A DNA stretch of 64,000 nucleotides from NCBI GenBank assembly GCA_023974075.1, contig CM043789.1:43449771-43513770 (forward strand), in the 5' to 3' direction. Position 1 is the first letter of the stretch; the number at the start of each line of letters is the position of its first letter. The DNA comes from Chaenocephalus aceratus. Taxonomy: Eukaryota > Chordata > Actinopteri > Perciformes > Channichthyidae. Both the position numbers and the translations under genes were made by a program. Below are positions 12,355-60,420 of this stretch, in pieces. The notes under the pieces were generated by a model. The model did no database searches. It saw nothing but the letters and a program-made list of their open reading frames with translations, and had not been told where the DNA came from.

Positions 12355-12808
12355 TGTCACAATCCTAATGTCATGTCACGTTTTTAGTTTAGTCTGTCTT
12401 GTTTTGGGTGTTATTTTACTTTTCTGTTCCACCTGTGTCTTGTTATCCTGTCGTTAGCTTCCCTGGTGTGTCTGGTTGTCTAATTGTGTTCACCTGTTGC
12501 CCTTGTGTTTCTGCCTCCCCTGCCCGGCTGTTTCTTGTCTCGTGGTTACCCCTCCCTGTATTTAGTCTTGTCTCTTCCTGTGTTCCCCTGTCGGTTCACT
12601 GTTTGTTTGTCCTCCCTCACGCTTCTTGTTAGTCTCTCCTGTCTCCCTCCTTGGTGGTCACGGTCAGTTTTGTGTGTTTGTGCTACCTGTGTTTTTCATG
12701 CCATGTTTTTGTGTTTTTTCAGCTTTTAAAAAAAGCTTGCTTTTGTTCATAACCTTTACCTTTTTGTAGTCTGCATTTGGGTCCTACCTTTTTCCACGAT
12801 TCCTAACA
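12355..12808. mobile_element. solo LTR with perfect 5-bp target duplication
   Basis: 454 bp, TGTCACAATCC...GATTCCTAACA, flanked exactly by TACAG at 12350-12354 and 12809-12813. It shares the cacgtttttagttt start and the gggtcctacct end with the LTR at 10718-11279, so the two belong to one family, in the same orientation 1.1 kb apart. Confidence 0.9.
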
Positions 12809-13083
12809 TACAGAATATTCCCAATGCAAGCTGTAAATGGGGTCTCAAAGCTTGAAAAACGTTTGCAAATGTGTCTTTTATGAAGAAATGCAACACTACA
12901 AACATCAAGCATTGAACACTTTAGATTAAAGACATGCTCGGTCAACTGTATCCCTTTTCTGTAAGTTAAGAATCACCGCTAACAATTAATGTTAATTAAT
13001 GTTAATTAATGTGTTATTGAATATAACGTCTATGGTTTCATGTGGAGCTGATGATTTAAATATGAATGTCCTAAATAGTTTAA

Positions 13084-14469
13084 AGGTCACCTATTGTGCA
13101 AAAATGAATGTATTTTCTACATCAACATGTGTCCCCTCTTCTTCATGTCTCTTCTACATCAACATTTGTCCACTCTTCTTCATGTCTCTTCTACACAACA
13201 TGTGGTCCCCATCTTCTTTATGTCTCAGTCTACATCAACATGTGTCCCCTCTGCTTCATGTCTCTTCTACATCAACATTTGTCCCCTCTTCTTCTCCATG
13301 TCTCTTCTACATCAAACATGTGTCCCCTCTTCTCATGTCTCTTCTACATCTTCTTCATGTCTCTTCTAATCACCATGTGTCCCCTCTTCTTCATGTCTCT
13401 TCTACATCACCATGTGTCCCCTGTCTTCATGTCTCTTCTACATCACCATGTGTCCCCTCTTCTCCATGTCTCTTCTACATCAACATGTGTCCCCTCTTCT
13501 TCATGTCTCTTCTACATCACCATGTGTCCCCTCTTCTTCATGTCTCTTCTACATCAACATGTGTCCCCCTCTTCATGTCTCTTCCACAAACATGTGTCCC
13601 CTCTTCTTCATGTCTATTCTACATCAACATGTGTCCCCTCTTCTTCATGTCTCTTCTACATCAACATGTGTCCCCTCTTCTTCATGTCTATTCTACATCT
13701 ACATGTGTCCCCTCTTCATGTCTCTTCTACATCAACATGTGTCCCCTCTTCTCCATGTCTCTTCTACATCAACATGTGTCCCCTCTTCTTCATGTCTCTT
13801 CTACATCAACATGTGTCCCCTCTTCTTCATGTCTCTTCTACATCAACATGTGTCCCTCTTCTCCATGTCTCTTCTACATCAACATGTGTCCCCTCTTCTT
13901 CATGTCTCTTCTACATCAACATGTGTCCCCTCTTCTTCATGTCTCTTCTACATCAACATGTGTCCCCTCTTCTTCATGTCTCTTCTACATCAACATGTGT
14001 CCCCTCTGCGTAAAGAGACTCTGAAAGTTTCAGGAACAAAGATTATCTCTCTTTTTGTCCTGATCCATTTTTATAAAACCTGTCTGAAAATGAGCTGATC
14101 AGATTTTGGCCACTTTGTGATGTCATAATGGTTTTTTTGGCTTGTGTAACCATTAGCCAATCACCAACCAAGGTAACCCTCCCCCCACCTTATCACCTGA
14201 ATCTCCTCTAGAGCTCCATTGAGTTATTTGTAACCAAATGTCTCTCAGAGGGGCGTGGGGAGCGGCTCCTTATTTTCATCTGAAGTAATAGACAGATAAT
14301 CAGCACTTTGGAAACAGGGCTGAAACAGAGGGGATTATGGGTAATGCTGCATGATCTGTTTGGTGTTGGAGCCTGGGGGCTGAGCCAAACATTTCAGAGA
14401 CATGCTTTGTATATATCTGAGACCTATAATTTATTATTATTGAAAAAACAGTATAATAGGGGAGCTTTC
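13084..14469. mobile_element. TTAA-type MITE with 37-bp minisatellite array
   Basis: Left end TTAA + AGGTCACCTATTGTGC. Right end reads cagtataataggggagcttt, an imperfect inverse of the left (the right TTAA is lost). 13114-14008 is a tandem array of about 24 units of 37 bp (cttctacatcaacatgtgtc + ccctcttcttcatgtct). The right arm (ctccttattttcatctg...aatcagcactttgg) is also found, inverted, at 38800-38910. Confidence 0.8.
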
Positions 14470-14484
14470 AGGGAATATCAGACC

Positions 14485-14635
14485 CTGGGTTTTCTGAAGG
14501 TTGTGAATGATTGCCTGTGTTGATGAAGTGATGGAGATCCCGAGAATCACAAACAATCAGATTCTTGGCCACAGCTTTAATTAAAGAATCTGGAGTTCGA
14601 CCAACCACTGTCACAGTGACAGATGACAGGTTCAT
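14485..14635 (-). pseudogene. odorant receptor exon 1, frameshifted
   Basis: Starts MNLSSVTVTVVGRTPDSLIK and AVAKNLI, aligning with exon 1 of the receptor at 7.5 kb. The homologous frame then shifts by one extra G and resumes as FVILGISITSSTQAIIHNLQ KTQ, which aligns residue by residue with the rest of TM1 and the first inner loop. After the final CAG the next bases are GGTCTG, so the donor is also displaced by one. It probably belonged with the exon at 10653-9901, 3.8 kb downstream. A minisatellite-bearing MITE ends about 15 bases past the donor. Decay or base-calling error are both possible. Confidence 0.6.
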
Positions 14636-14639
14636 CTTT

Positions 14640-15707
14640 TGAAAAAGAAAAGGAAACATACTATGAAGTAGTATGAATGATATGGCTTTCTCTACAATTA
14701 GTTATAGAATACACAATATAACTGTAGATAATTAAGTTCAACGTGGGTTAACGATTCAAATACTTATTTTTTGTTTGAATGCATTGCATTATTCTTCAAA
14801 GTTGAGGATCAATACAATACATTTTTCCCGAATATCAAAAACTTTTGGCCCAGATTTAGCTCCATAATAATAAAGTGCATACAATACTAAGCTTTATGAG
14901 AAAGTTAAATATAAGTAAAAACATCAAACAAACTACCCCTAGGGTTCAAGATAAACATGTCTTAAAACCTAGCAAGACAATATTTGAGTCTGATACATTT
15001 CAGGCTCTAAAGCTTTACTGAATCATTGACCTTGTAGTGTAATGACAATAATTGCAATGGAAATATGCCTAATTGCCAGTTAAATATAAGAAAATCATAT
15101 AAGAGGATATCATAAAATGCATTTGGGAGATCAAGCCTGCAATTAATAATATTCAAAACGTAAAAAATGAAGCTTGAAAAAACATTTACCTTAACAATAG
15201 TGCACATGGATCTTGTCTGACGGTGAAATCATTCTCAAAAACGTCTTTTTGATTTACAAGTAGTTGTTTGAGATAGCCCTGAATCATATTGCTGTAGTTT
15301 GATATACGGAGAAAATACACAATAATAAATATTTCAATTATGGGGAATGATGAATCAAAGAACCACCGTTCTCATAATACCAAGCATAAACATTGACACT
15401 TGCATACTCTGTAGTTAATGTGAGGATTATTATAAATATACTCTGATAACAGCAGCAGGGACAGAAGACAAACGCGGCCGAAAAGCAAAGCATTCATCTG
15501 AAATTATATCAATATTTTGCCGCATTTACTTTAATCCATTGAACGTGGAAAGTTGGTTATTGGAAAAAATGATTTGGGAAAATCATAAAATAATAATAAC
15601 CAGCATCCACAGTAAGCTTTAAAATTCACTTTAGTTTGTTGCGAAAATAAATGTCCTAATGTTTAAATCAACATTGGGGATGAGAGGATTTTCAATATGG
15701 GAAACAG
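14640..15707. other. no gene recognised left of the gap
   Basis: AT-rich sequence up to the N run; no exon of stk4 or of a receptor is visible on either strand. Confidence 0.45.
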
Positions 15708-15807
15708 NNNNNNNNNNNNNNNNNNNNNNNNNNNNNNNNNNNNNNNNNNNNNNNNNNNNNNNNNNNNNNNNNNNNNNNNNNNNNNNNNNNNNNNNNNNNN
15801 NNNNNNN
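15708..15807. other. assembly gap, 100 N
   Basis: Exactly 100 N, the convention for a scaffold join of unknown size. It falls between the odorant receptor block and stk4 exon 10, so the missing stk4 terminal exon may lie here, and the linkage of the two blocks depends on this join. Confidence 0.98.
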
Positions 15808-15929
15808 AGAGCAGCAGTCTGAGAGATATGGATGGACTGATATAACCACTGTCAGAAAACAAAAATCATTAATTATTATTAATAGTTTACCAGAGGTGTA
15901 TCAATACGTGGGCACATCTGAGATTTCAT

Positions 15930-16300
15930 TTAACTCCAGCTCCTCGACACAGGTTCGGGAAAGCCCCGTGAGCTTCTCGCTGTAGAGTGAAAAATGGAAC
16001 GCACACGCAGTCTGTTCTTCTTCTCTCTCGGTTATCACGCAGTCTCCTGTCTTCCGGTTGTTGCCACATCTTTTGAATGACGAATACACACTACCCGCCC
16101 GCCTGCTGGTAAGGAGAGTTATTGCCACTCACAGATGCGCAGTTCGTACGTGCAACTTGGCCGTCGGCTGAAGTCTTTGCGGTGTGTTTCCAGTGCGACT
16201 GTTGGCCGAGACGCAGAGACGCGAGGCGACACAACAGTCGGGTCCGTCAGGACGGTTCTTTGGTGTCAGTTTGGTGTGTAGGCCCCTTGAGAGCACAAGG
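15930..16300 (-). repeat. interspersed repeat, copy 1 (inverted relative to 37.2 kb)
   Basis: About 370 bases (aggttcgggaaagcccc ... ttggtgtgtaggcccct) are roughly 85% identical by eye to the reverse complement of 37165-37525. It has many CpGs and an end ggggcctacacac resembling a terminal repeat. It starts about 120 bases from the assembly gap. Confidence 0.7.
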
Positions 16301-16379
16301 ATGTCACTTTGTCCAGAAGTAAACAAGTCCAATCGAGGCATTGATGAGGATATTTATAAAAATATATAAAAAGATTGGG

Positions 16380-17504
16380 TATCTTAGCTGTATTCAAGCA
16401 CATTCATGTGTGGTCAACTGAAGCTGGATATATCTGTGGATACACTTAAAATGTGTAATCTATGACCAGAATGTGTTGGATAAACAAAAACAGCCTCGCA
16501 CTGCAGATCCAGAGCGAGCCAAAGTAATAACTAGTGCTTGTAAGGGTGTTTATCGCTGGGTATATATGCGACAGCACAGCACACAGTATGAGCAGATTTA
16601 CTCTGAGTGAATGCTGTATGTCGATATAGTTTATTCAGTGGTTTGTTTTGAGGTTGGATGTCAGATTACGGGTGTCAATTAACACGCGTATCTCCAAAAA
16701 TGTAAGTGTTTCGAGCCCCGAGCATTTCACTGAGTATGTTGCGTCTGCTCGGTTTAAATAAGGGCAAGCCTAGTTCAGGAATTACATTCAGATGAAGAGC
16801 ACTACATTTACAGACATTAGTGTTCATATTTAATCGTTTCAACCTCTGGGGTTTCACTTTCTGTCGGGTTTTGTTAGACGAGATTTGCGCCGATGACAGG
16901 AAGGACGGAAACAAGGAGTGAGAGGGACGGACGGGAAAAAGAAAGCCAATAAGGGGACAGAATAAAAATAAAGGACAGAACGGAGCAATTAAGAGGATCT
17001 GATGTGGTACGTCGGCTGCTTATGAATAATGCAGGTTAGTGCTTTTTCTGCTGCATTATAACACCAGTGAGCTGGGAGAAGCACAAGAAACAGATACAAT
17101 GGTACTATTAGAAAAGGCGGGTGAATATAAACGTTATACATGTCTTACAATGAGGGTTTTCTACTATAGTACAGTGGAAGTGGGGTTGCTATAGAGAGAT
17201 ACACTTACATAGTGAAATAACCACTCACTGATGCAGAAATCTAGTTTCAATCAGCTAACACTAGGATATGTTTTCTCACACTGCATTAAAGGAACATCTG
17301 GAAGCCAAACACAGAAATAGCTCAGCAATCAGATCTAAAATTAAAGAGTCAGCATGAAGCTGTCAACAAGCTGCTTCAAAGTGTTAAAGACGCCACGAGA
17401 AATTAGCTATGGATCCGCACATGTGAAAGTCTAATGGGAGAATGAATCCCCCCGAGAGGGATTTGTGTCATCAAGTGAATCCGGTTTAATTTCTACTCGT
17501 AATG
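16380..17504. other. no gene recognised
   Basis: Mixed sequence between a repeat and a hAT element, presumably 3' of or inside the last stk4 intron. No SARAH-domain exon is visible here. Confidence 0.4.
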
Positions 17505-17512
17505 CTTCAAAC

Positions 17513-19196
17513 TAGGGCTGTGCAATTAATCGTATTTTAATTTCAATTACGATTTTGGCTTGCAACGATTACGAAAACTGCGTAATCGAAATAAAATGAT
17601 TATTTTTGCTGCATTCCCTTTCGCAATGATGCTCTCAATTTCTCTTGCGTTATACATCCTGCGTGCGTATTCACCCCTCCCTAAAAGCCCTCTCGGCCAG
17701 GTTGTGTTGTGACTTGCAGTCTGTTTAATAAATCCATAGAAACATGTGTGAAGCTGACGGTTGAGCGGCCCGACCAAGCAAGGAGGCAGAGGCAAAACGT
17801 CCAAAATACAACCCGTGGTGGGCATTTATTAAGTCATGAACACATGACACAGCCTCAATCTCGCTGTTCACGAGAGCACAGTCACCAGCCACAAGGATCT
17901 CACACACCAAACAAAACAGGAAACACAGAGCCTAAATACCCACACGAATTAACCCAAAAAGACACAGGTGAGGGGGAGGAGACAACACAGGGCACCAGGT
18001 TGTACACAATCAACAGCAACAGACATGGGGAAGGGAACGCTTTTCAAAATAAAACACATGTGCAATATGCAAAGCCCGAAGCCGTAGCTGCCGTGTCTTT
18101 ATTCTCACCATTTTTCATTATGGTCCTTGGTCTTGGAATGACCTTCAGTCAAGCCTCAAAACTGACGGCACTTGTCCCTATAGCCTGTTTTAAATTGAAG
18201 TTGTCTGAGGTCCTTACCACCAGCTGCTCTTGCAGTTGAGTAGCACTTGAAACGATTGGCTCTTTGAAAACCTGATGTTCTTATATGATTCTGTTTTCTT
18301 CAAGGTTGTGTCTTCCTGGTCGAATGTACTTATTGTAAGTCGCTTTGGATAAAAGCGTCAGCTAAATGCAATGTAATGTAATGTAATGTAATGCAGTAAT
18401 AAGTAGTACCTTTCATACCGTCCCAAATGTGCACAATGTAGTGACTGCTTTTCATCTTTTTGTTTACTTAGTTGTGTATTTTATATGTCTGTTATGTGTA
18501 AGAACGTGTAACGTTGCTGCCTTCTTGGCCAGGTCAGCATTGTAAATGAGATTTTGTCTCAAAGTTTTCATCTGGTTAAATAAAATTCTCCGGTCCTCCA
18601 TGCTCCGGTCTCTAGCGTACAGTCAACTTTCACTAACCTCGTCAAGCCGGAGCCTCTCAGCTACTTCCGGTTTCCGGAGAAGGGGTTACCAAAGAGAGAG
18701 TACTGCGTGTAGCAGTTAGGGCTGTCCCGAATACCATTTTTTTCGGGCTCCGGATATTCGGTAGTAATCAGCAGCGAATATTCAAACATTCGGCCCGCGC
18801 AAGGGGGGTGCGTAGTAATCGGCAGCGAACCGCTTCAACACGTGTGTCTCGGTTTTATTCACGGCATTCATTTTGTTATTCTACAGTATTGTTGTTTTAT
18901 AGTTATTTGTTAATGTAACCCAATTTGTGTTCTTTGAAATTGAAAAGGATATCGCATTGTGTTTGTTACTTTCGTTGCAGTTGTATATGTCTTAAGTGTA
19001 ATTTGGCTTGGCTTCCTATTTATGGACATGCTTTTATTTTGAAGGAGAGTTAGCGCTGTTGACAGGAAGTTGTTGTTGCTATGGAAACAACGTGGATGTT
19101 TTCAAATTCAATGAATAATCGTATTTAATAATCGTGATATCAATATTGACCAAAAATAACCGTGATTATGATTTTTGCCAGAATCGAGCAGCCCTA
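17513..19196. mobile_element. hAT element (1.7 kb) with perfect 8-bp duplication
   Basis: Ends TAGGGCTGTGCAATTAATCG and CGAGCAGCCCTA. Flanked exactly by CTTCAAAC (17505-17512 and 19197-19204). It is composite: inside are a LINE 3' fragment (18085-18395), another LINE tail (about 18520-18595) and, from 18712, about 350 bases of the different hAT family found at 21443. No intact transposase. Confidence 0.9.
18085..18395 (+). mobile_element. LINE 3' fragment inside the hAT element
   Basis: Reads VLGLGMTF...LVPIACFKLKLSEVL and a Cys/Ser-rich end, then the tail cgctttggataaaagcgtc and (AATGT)n. This is the C-terminus and 3' UTR of a fish non-LTR element. Confidence 0.6.
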
Positions 19197-19204
19197 CTTC
19201 AAAC

Positions 19205-20340
19205 CTTTTATTTATTTCTAGATTTACGTTCTAATGACGAGCAGTTTTATGTTTGCTCCTTTCACACAAAGTACAAGTGGTTTAAAAGTTCAAACTAGTT
19301 TTTAAACTCGATCCAAATAGTTGTCAAACTTGTACGAGGACAACAAAAGGACGTCTGTATATAATATATGGATTCATGATGAGCTAAGTTATGTGGAACT
19401 GAGAAATCAATGATGTTATTAACGAGCCTCCCAGAACACCTTAATCTGTGTTTTTGTATCTGTTTTTTAGGCCATTTGTTAAATAACTTAAACTCAGAAC
19501 TGGGTAGCACTTCTTAGGATTGACAAACATGTATTTTGTATCATAAAAGGTTTGAATTATTAATCAATGTGGGATCTTTGTGGGAAGATTGATTTATGAA
19601 GACATTTATTAAAACCTCATTAATGGCGGCTAAATCTGTTGTATTTAAAAAAAGAAAATTAATATCATGTTATTATATATAATAGACAATCATGTGTTTG
19701 GTATTGTTTTAGTCATTATAAGCCAGGTTTGAAATAGTACATAATAATATATCAGGGTCTATGCAGGAATCCTGAAGTCAGATGTAAAACCTTTCAAGAC
19801 CTTTTTTAAGACCCTTTCCGTACATTTTAAGACCTCATCGCCACTTGGAGTTTTAACCGGTTACCTTGGCGACATACTTTACCTCACATTGACTATATAC
19901 AGTATTGATTGTCCTTTCTCCTTATCTTCCAACCATTTGGACGCAAACTGGCATTTCCCCATAACGATGTTGCTTAGCAACCGGCGTAAACGGACCTTCG
20001 CGCTATCAAGCAGTGAGCGCTCGACGTCCTGTTCAGATGACGTCAAACCCAACGGGATGCCATCAATAAACTACAGAATCACACGACACACCTACGCCAT
20101 GACTACATTCAGGCAGACTGTAGAACACAACCTCTCTGGACCATTCATATACTTATTGAAAACAAGCTACAAAATGTAACACCTTGGAAAATGCCCTTTA
20201 AAACTTTTTAATAGCCTTGATTTTCGCTAAATTGATTTATCAACTTTTAATACTTTTTAAGACCCCGCGGACCCCCTGTCTATTAAATACTACATATTTC
20301 TCATAAGATAGTATGAGTGTATCTTTAAATTAGCTCCGCC
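19205..20340. other. no gene recognised
   Basis: AT-rich DNA with a repeat-like block at 19740-20280 (aagaccttttttaagaccct and its partner cttttaatactttttaagacc near 20240), possibly a degraded element. No exon seen. Confidence 0.4.
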
Positions 20341-20351
20341 AGGCACACTAG

Positions 20352-20354
<3 letters not shown>

Positions 20355-20448
<94 letters not shown>

Positions 20449-20578
20449 ACAACAATGTGCAAAACACCCATTGAAGATGCTGATGTGTGACAGTGTGCAT
20501 GTCCACAGAGAGCGGTATTAAAGAACCAGTGAGTGTCAGGGTCATCCTGCGGTGAGCTGTCACTGTGTGTTAGGGGTA

Positions 20579-20651
<73 letters not shown>
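20355..20651. repeat. two (GT)n microsatellites
   Basis: 20355-20447 and 20583-20651 are GT runs separated by 135 bases of ordinary sequence. Open frames here are Thr/His or Cys/Val repeats and not genes. Confidence 0.97.
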
Positions 20652-20653
<2 letters not shown>

Positions 20654-21442
20654 CACCGACACACACTTTGTTCTTTTATACTCAGACAATCACTACATGC
20701 TGAAACACCATCGTACAATTCAACATTTCACAACCCAACTTCACTATGAGAGCAGGACAGATCTATTGTACCTTTAATGATTAAAAGTATCCAGAAATGA
20801 AGCCTTATTGTTGGAGAAACAGAAGTGTTCCTCTGAGCATGTGAAGATGAGCAGCAGATGGGTGGTCCCGGGAGAGAGGCCACTTCGTATTTATAAAGGT
20901 CATGTTTAATATTTAATACCAGCAGCTGCAGCCATTTGTCCAGCTTAAACGTCAGTGGGCAAAACAACACGCTGCATGGACCTGCTGTTGGTTTCTTTAT
21001 CCTGTTAGCTGATACAGTCATTTGCACATTTTAAGCTAACCAATGTAGCCGCCAGATCTGTCCTGTGCGTTTTGGTATATTTGGGCACTCAAAGACAGTA
21101 TGTTGGTACATTAGCCACAAATATAACTGTCTGTTAATGTGTTAATGTTGCCAGGGGGAAAAAAGGGTTTGTTGTAAGGTAATCTCTCTGCAAAATGTTA
21201 CAGCTACATTAGCCTGGAAGATAGCAATATGGGGCGCTGACTTTGATTAATTGAATGTCTATTTTAGACGATAAATAAGATAAGAATGCAATGGCTGAAT
21301 TCAAGGTGCAACAGCATCTGCTTAAAGTCATCCTAGGCTGCAAAATAAAGCTGGAAAATGAATAATCAGTATGTGTGTACTGTGTGTGAGCTAGTGTTGA
21401 AGACTGTTGGCTCTGGAAGACAGCTGAAGAGTGTGTGGATAC

Positions 21443-22054
21443 TAGGGCTGTCACGAATACCATTTTTCGGGCTCCGGATATTCGGTAGTAATCAGCAGCG
21501 AATATTCAAACATTCGGCCCGCGCGGGGGGGGTGCGTAGTAATCGGCAGCGAACCGCTTCGACACGTGTGTCTCGGTTTATTCACGGCATTCTTTTTGTT
21601 ATTCTACAGTATTGTTGTTTTATAGTTATTTGTTAATGTAACCCAATTTGTGTTCTTTGAAATTGAAAAGGATATTGCATTGTGTTTGTTGCTTTCGTTG
21701 CAGTTGTATATGTCTTAAGTGTAATTTTGCTTGGCTTCCTATTTTGCATGGACATGCTTTTATTTTGAAGGAGAGTTAGCGCAGTTGACAGGAAGTTGTT
21801 GTTTCTATGGAAACAACGTGACGGAGATTAATGGAGAAAAAGTAATATCTACACATAAAGATGGAGAATGTAAACTATAGCGTTTATGGTTAAGTGTTAG
21901 CACCCCCCGAAGAGGCACAAGCTCTTACGTTGATATTGGAGATTTCAATCAATTAAAAAAAAAAAAAACCGGAAAAAATATATCCGAATAACGAAATTGA
22001 AACCCCAATAGTACTCCAACGAACGAATATTCGGATATTTCGGGTACAGCCCTA
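21443..22054. mobile_element. hAT MITE with perfect 8-bp duplication
   Basis: 612 bp, TAGGGCTGTCACGAATACC ... GGGTACAGCCCTA, flanked by GTGGATAC at 21435-21442 and 22055-22062. Exact duplications suggest a fairly recent insertion. About 350 bases of its left half recur inside the element at 17513-19196. Confidence 0.92.
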
Positions 22055-22256
22055 GTGGATACCTTCAGAATGCATCACCGCGGTATACTGACTAGTGATA
22101 ATGTACTTCCCAGTCAGCACATTCACTCACTATAAAGTTGTGCAATGATGATTTATTGAATGCTGAACTTGAAGCGGCATCTCCTTTGTTCTCACAATTA
22201 AAAACAATGGTACCTTTCCGTTGTGTTTTAGCATACTGCAGAAAATAATCTCTGTG

Positions 22257-22530
22257 GCTAATGTTGCGCTATAAAGGAACTACAGCACGACATGACTTCA
22301 CGTCACCACCGCTTAAGCTAAAGGTGGCTAATGTCGGGCTATAAAGGACCTACAGCACGGTCACATGACTTCACGTCACCACCGCTAAGCTAAAGGCGGC
22401 TAATGTTGGGCTATAAAGGAACTACAGCACGGTCACATGACTTCACGTCAACACCGCTAAGCTAAAGGCGGCTAATGTTGGGCGTAATGACGTTTAGTCG
22501 TCTCATTTAGACACTTGTTAGCAACCCCTG
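22257..22530. repeat. 72-bp minisatellite, array 1
   Basis: About 3 units of 72 bp (gctaatgttgggctataaag ... cacggtcacatgacttcacg ... cgctaagctaaagg). The array ends in a unique border aatgacgtttagtcgtctca shared with arrays 2 and 3. It lies just 3' of stk4 exon 10. Confidence 0.85.
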
Positions 22531-22608
22531 TTTTTAAATTCACCAGTGGGGTATTTATTTACTGATGTATTTTATGTCGTATAACTAAATGTTAACTTCA
22601 AGACTCAC

Positions 22609-58617
<36,009 letters not shown>

Positions 58618-59045
58618 AATGTTGTCCTCTTCTGGACCCCCTTCTCTGTAGAACTTGACGTGAACAACTCGATGCTAATTGACGCTAACGGATGCTACTA
58701 ATACCTTCAAACTACCGTGTGGTCTGTTAGCTCGCTAAGCTAAGCTAACTGTTAGCAGCACTGTTACAGCAGCTCCTGCCGCGCGTTAGCCGCTGAAAAC
58801 ACACCGTTCGGTATTCATTCTGTAACACGGGTTTCACAGACGGTACAGACTCCTCTCCGGTGTTGTTTCCCCGCCTCTGAGCTTATCCTCCTCCGGTGTC
58901 TCGGTAACTTTGGACTTGTTTCGCAAACCACTCGGAAGACGTTTGAAAATAAACCAGGAAGTGATCGTGAGGAGGCGGGCAGACAAAGGGTGCAGTTCCG
59001 AGGAGAGGCCGCTGGGGGCGACACAATGCAAAGACTCAGAGCAAC
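58618..59045 (-). promoter_or_regulatory. stk4: stk4 5' UTR and probable promoter
   Basis: Upstream of the stk4 ATG the sequence becomes GC-richer with several CpGs and has no TATA box close by. It contains a GC box (gaggcggg near 58972) and an ETS-like caggaagtg near 58955. This is the expected look of a housekeeping kinase promoter. The transcription start cannot be placed from sequence alone. Confidence 0.4.
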
Positions 59046-59106
59046 AATGTCATAATAAAGAGTCATAGCAGACTTCATTTTAAAAGTCAATTCATTTTCC
59101 TGATCT

Positions 59107-59600
59107 TATTAAGTTAAAATAGTGTTCCATCCATCAATTAAGTTGATTTATATAGCCCAATATCACACATTTTATGTTGGTCTCAGTGGACTTTCAAAGG
59201 TGTTGTGGGGGGGGGGGGGGGGGGAATTCAGGGTTTTTTTCTGGTTTAAAAAACCCCCTCCATTCTAACAATATAACGGTCATCTCGTTTGGGAAATCCA
59301 GCTATGACTAGAAGGTGGTGGGTTAAATCCCAGCCATGCCGTTATCATGTTGATTTAACCTAGTGTGAATGGTGCTGCTTGTTAAATGTGCGTGTTCTTA
59401 CTGCTCGTGGAGAAGAGCTAATAAACCTGGCTCTTCAGGGCTCCGGAGTGAAGTGTACTTCTTGCGCCAAATCCATCAATCAAAGTCAATTGAAGTATAT
59501 TCAATCAGCCCAATTTCACACATTTTACATTTGTCTCAGGGGGATTTACAGTTTATACAGAATATGAATACGCCGGAAACCCCCAGTGATGTAAGCTTTT
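59107..59600. repeat. two retroelement tail fragments and a G homopolymer
   Basis: tatagcccaatatcacacat (59152) and cagcccaatttcacacattt (59507) are two copies of the same fish LINE end. Between them are a G17 run (59206-59224) and a tRNA-like B-box stretch (ggtgggttaaatccc, 59317). Confidence 0.5.
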
Positions 59601-60420
59601 AAAAATATGTATTGAAGAGAGAAGAGTCACTGTGTTTCTCCTCGCACTTTGTACAACTTGACACAAAGCTTCCAAATAAAAGGGGGACTGGTCAGAGGAA
59701 GGGAAATAAAATATTATTGCAACTCAAAGATATTGAGACACATGCACACAACATTCAGAGCAATTAAAAGTAGGACATTGTTATACATATTGTCGTATCC
59801 ACAGAATACAAGGAAACCAAGCAGAACAACATTGTGTGAAACACGCAGACACAGAAATACAAATATATGAATGTAAGTGAAAATAATGTAGAAATACATT
59901 TGAGATATCTAATGTGTGTTGTTTTATTCTCAACTTTTATTTTTTTATTTAATTATTCCTGTATTTATTTATTTAAATGTTTTGTATTCCTGTATTTATT
60001 CCTGTATTTATGTGTTACTTATGTCATGTTCTGTCCTCCTACCCGTGTGCTCGCTGTGTGCAACAAGGTACACATTCACCTCATCACAGCAAGACCTATG
60101 GATGGGCGTTCATGATTTAAAAACACATTGGTGGTCCAGAGGTTAATGCATTGTTTTTTCATGCAGGTGCTCGAGGTTAATAATAATAAATTATATTTAT
60201 TTTGCGCTTTTCTGGAACTCAAAGACGCTTAAATCTGGAGAAATTGTCCCAACCACTTTTTCTAACAGTGGTGTTTGTTGTAAAGGGGTTGCTATCTCTT
60301 CTCTGTAAGCTGTTCCGATAGGAGAATACTTGAAGTGTGAATCTATAGAGAGATAGAACGGGAGGGAGGAACCCTCTTTAACGGTCACACATGCAGAGCA
60401 CACAGCACACACAGTGACAT

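Noticed and set aside
12999..14098. Open frames of 228-341 codons on the plus strand
   Set aside because: Same 37-bp array in the other orientation.
17709..18239. 176-codon open frame
   Set aside because: Runs through hAT interior sequence into a LINE C-terminal fragment; a chance composite.
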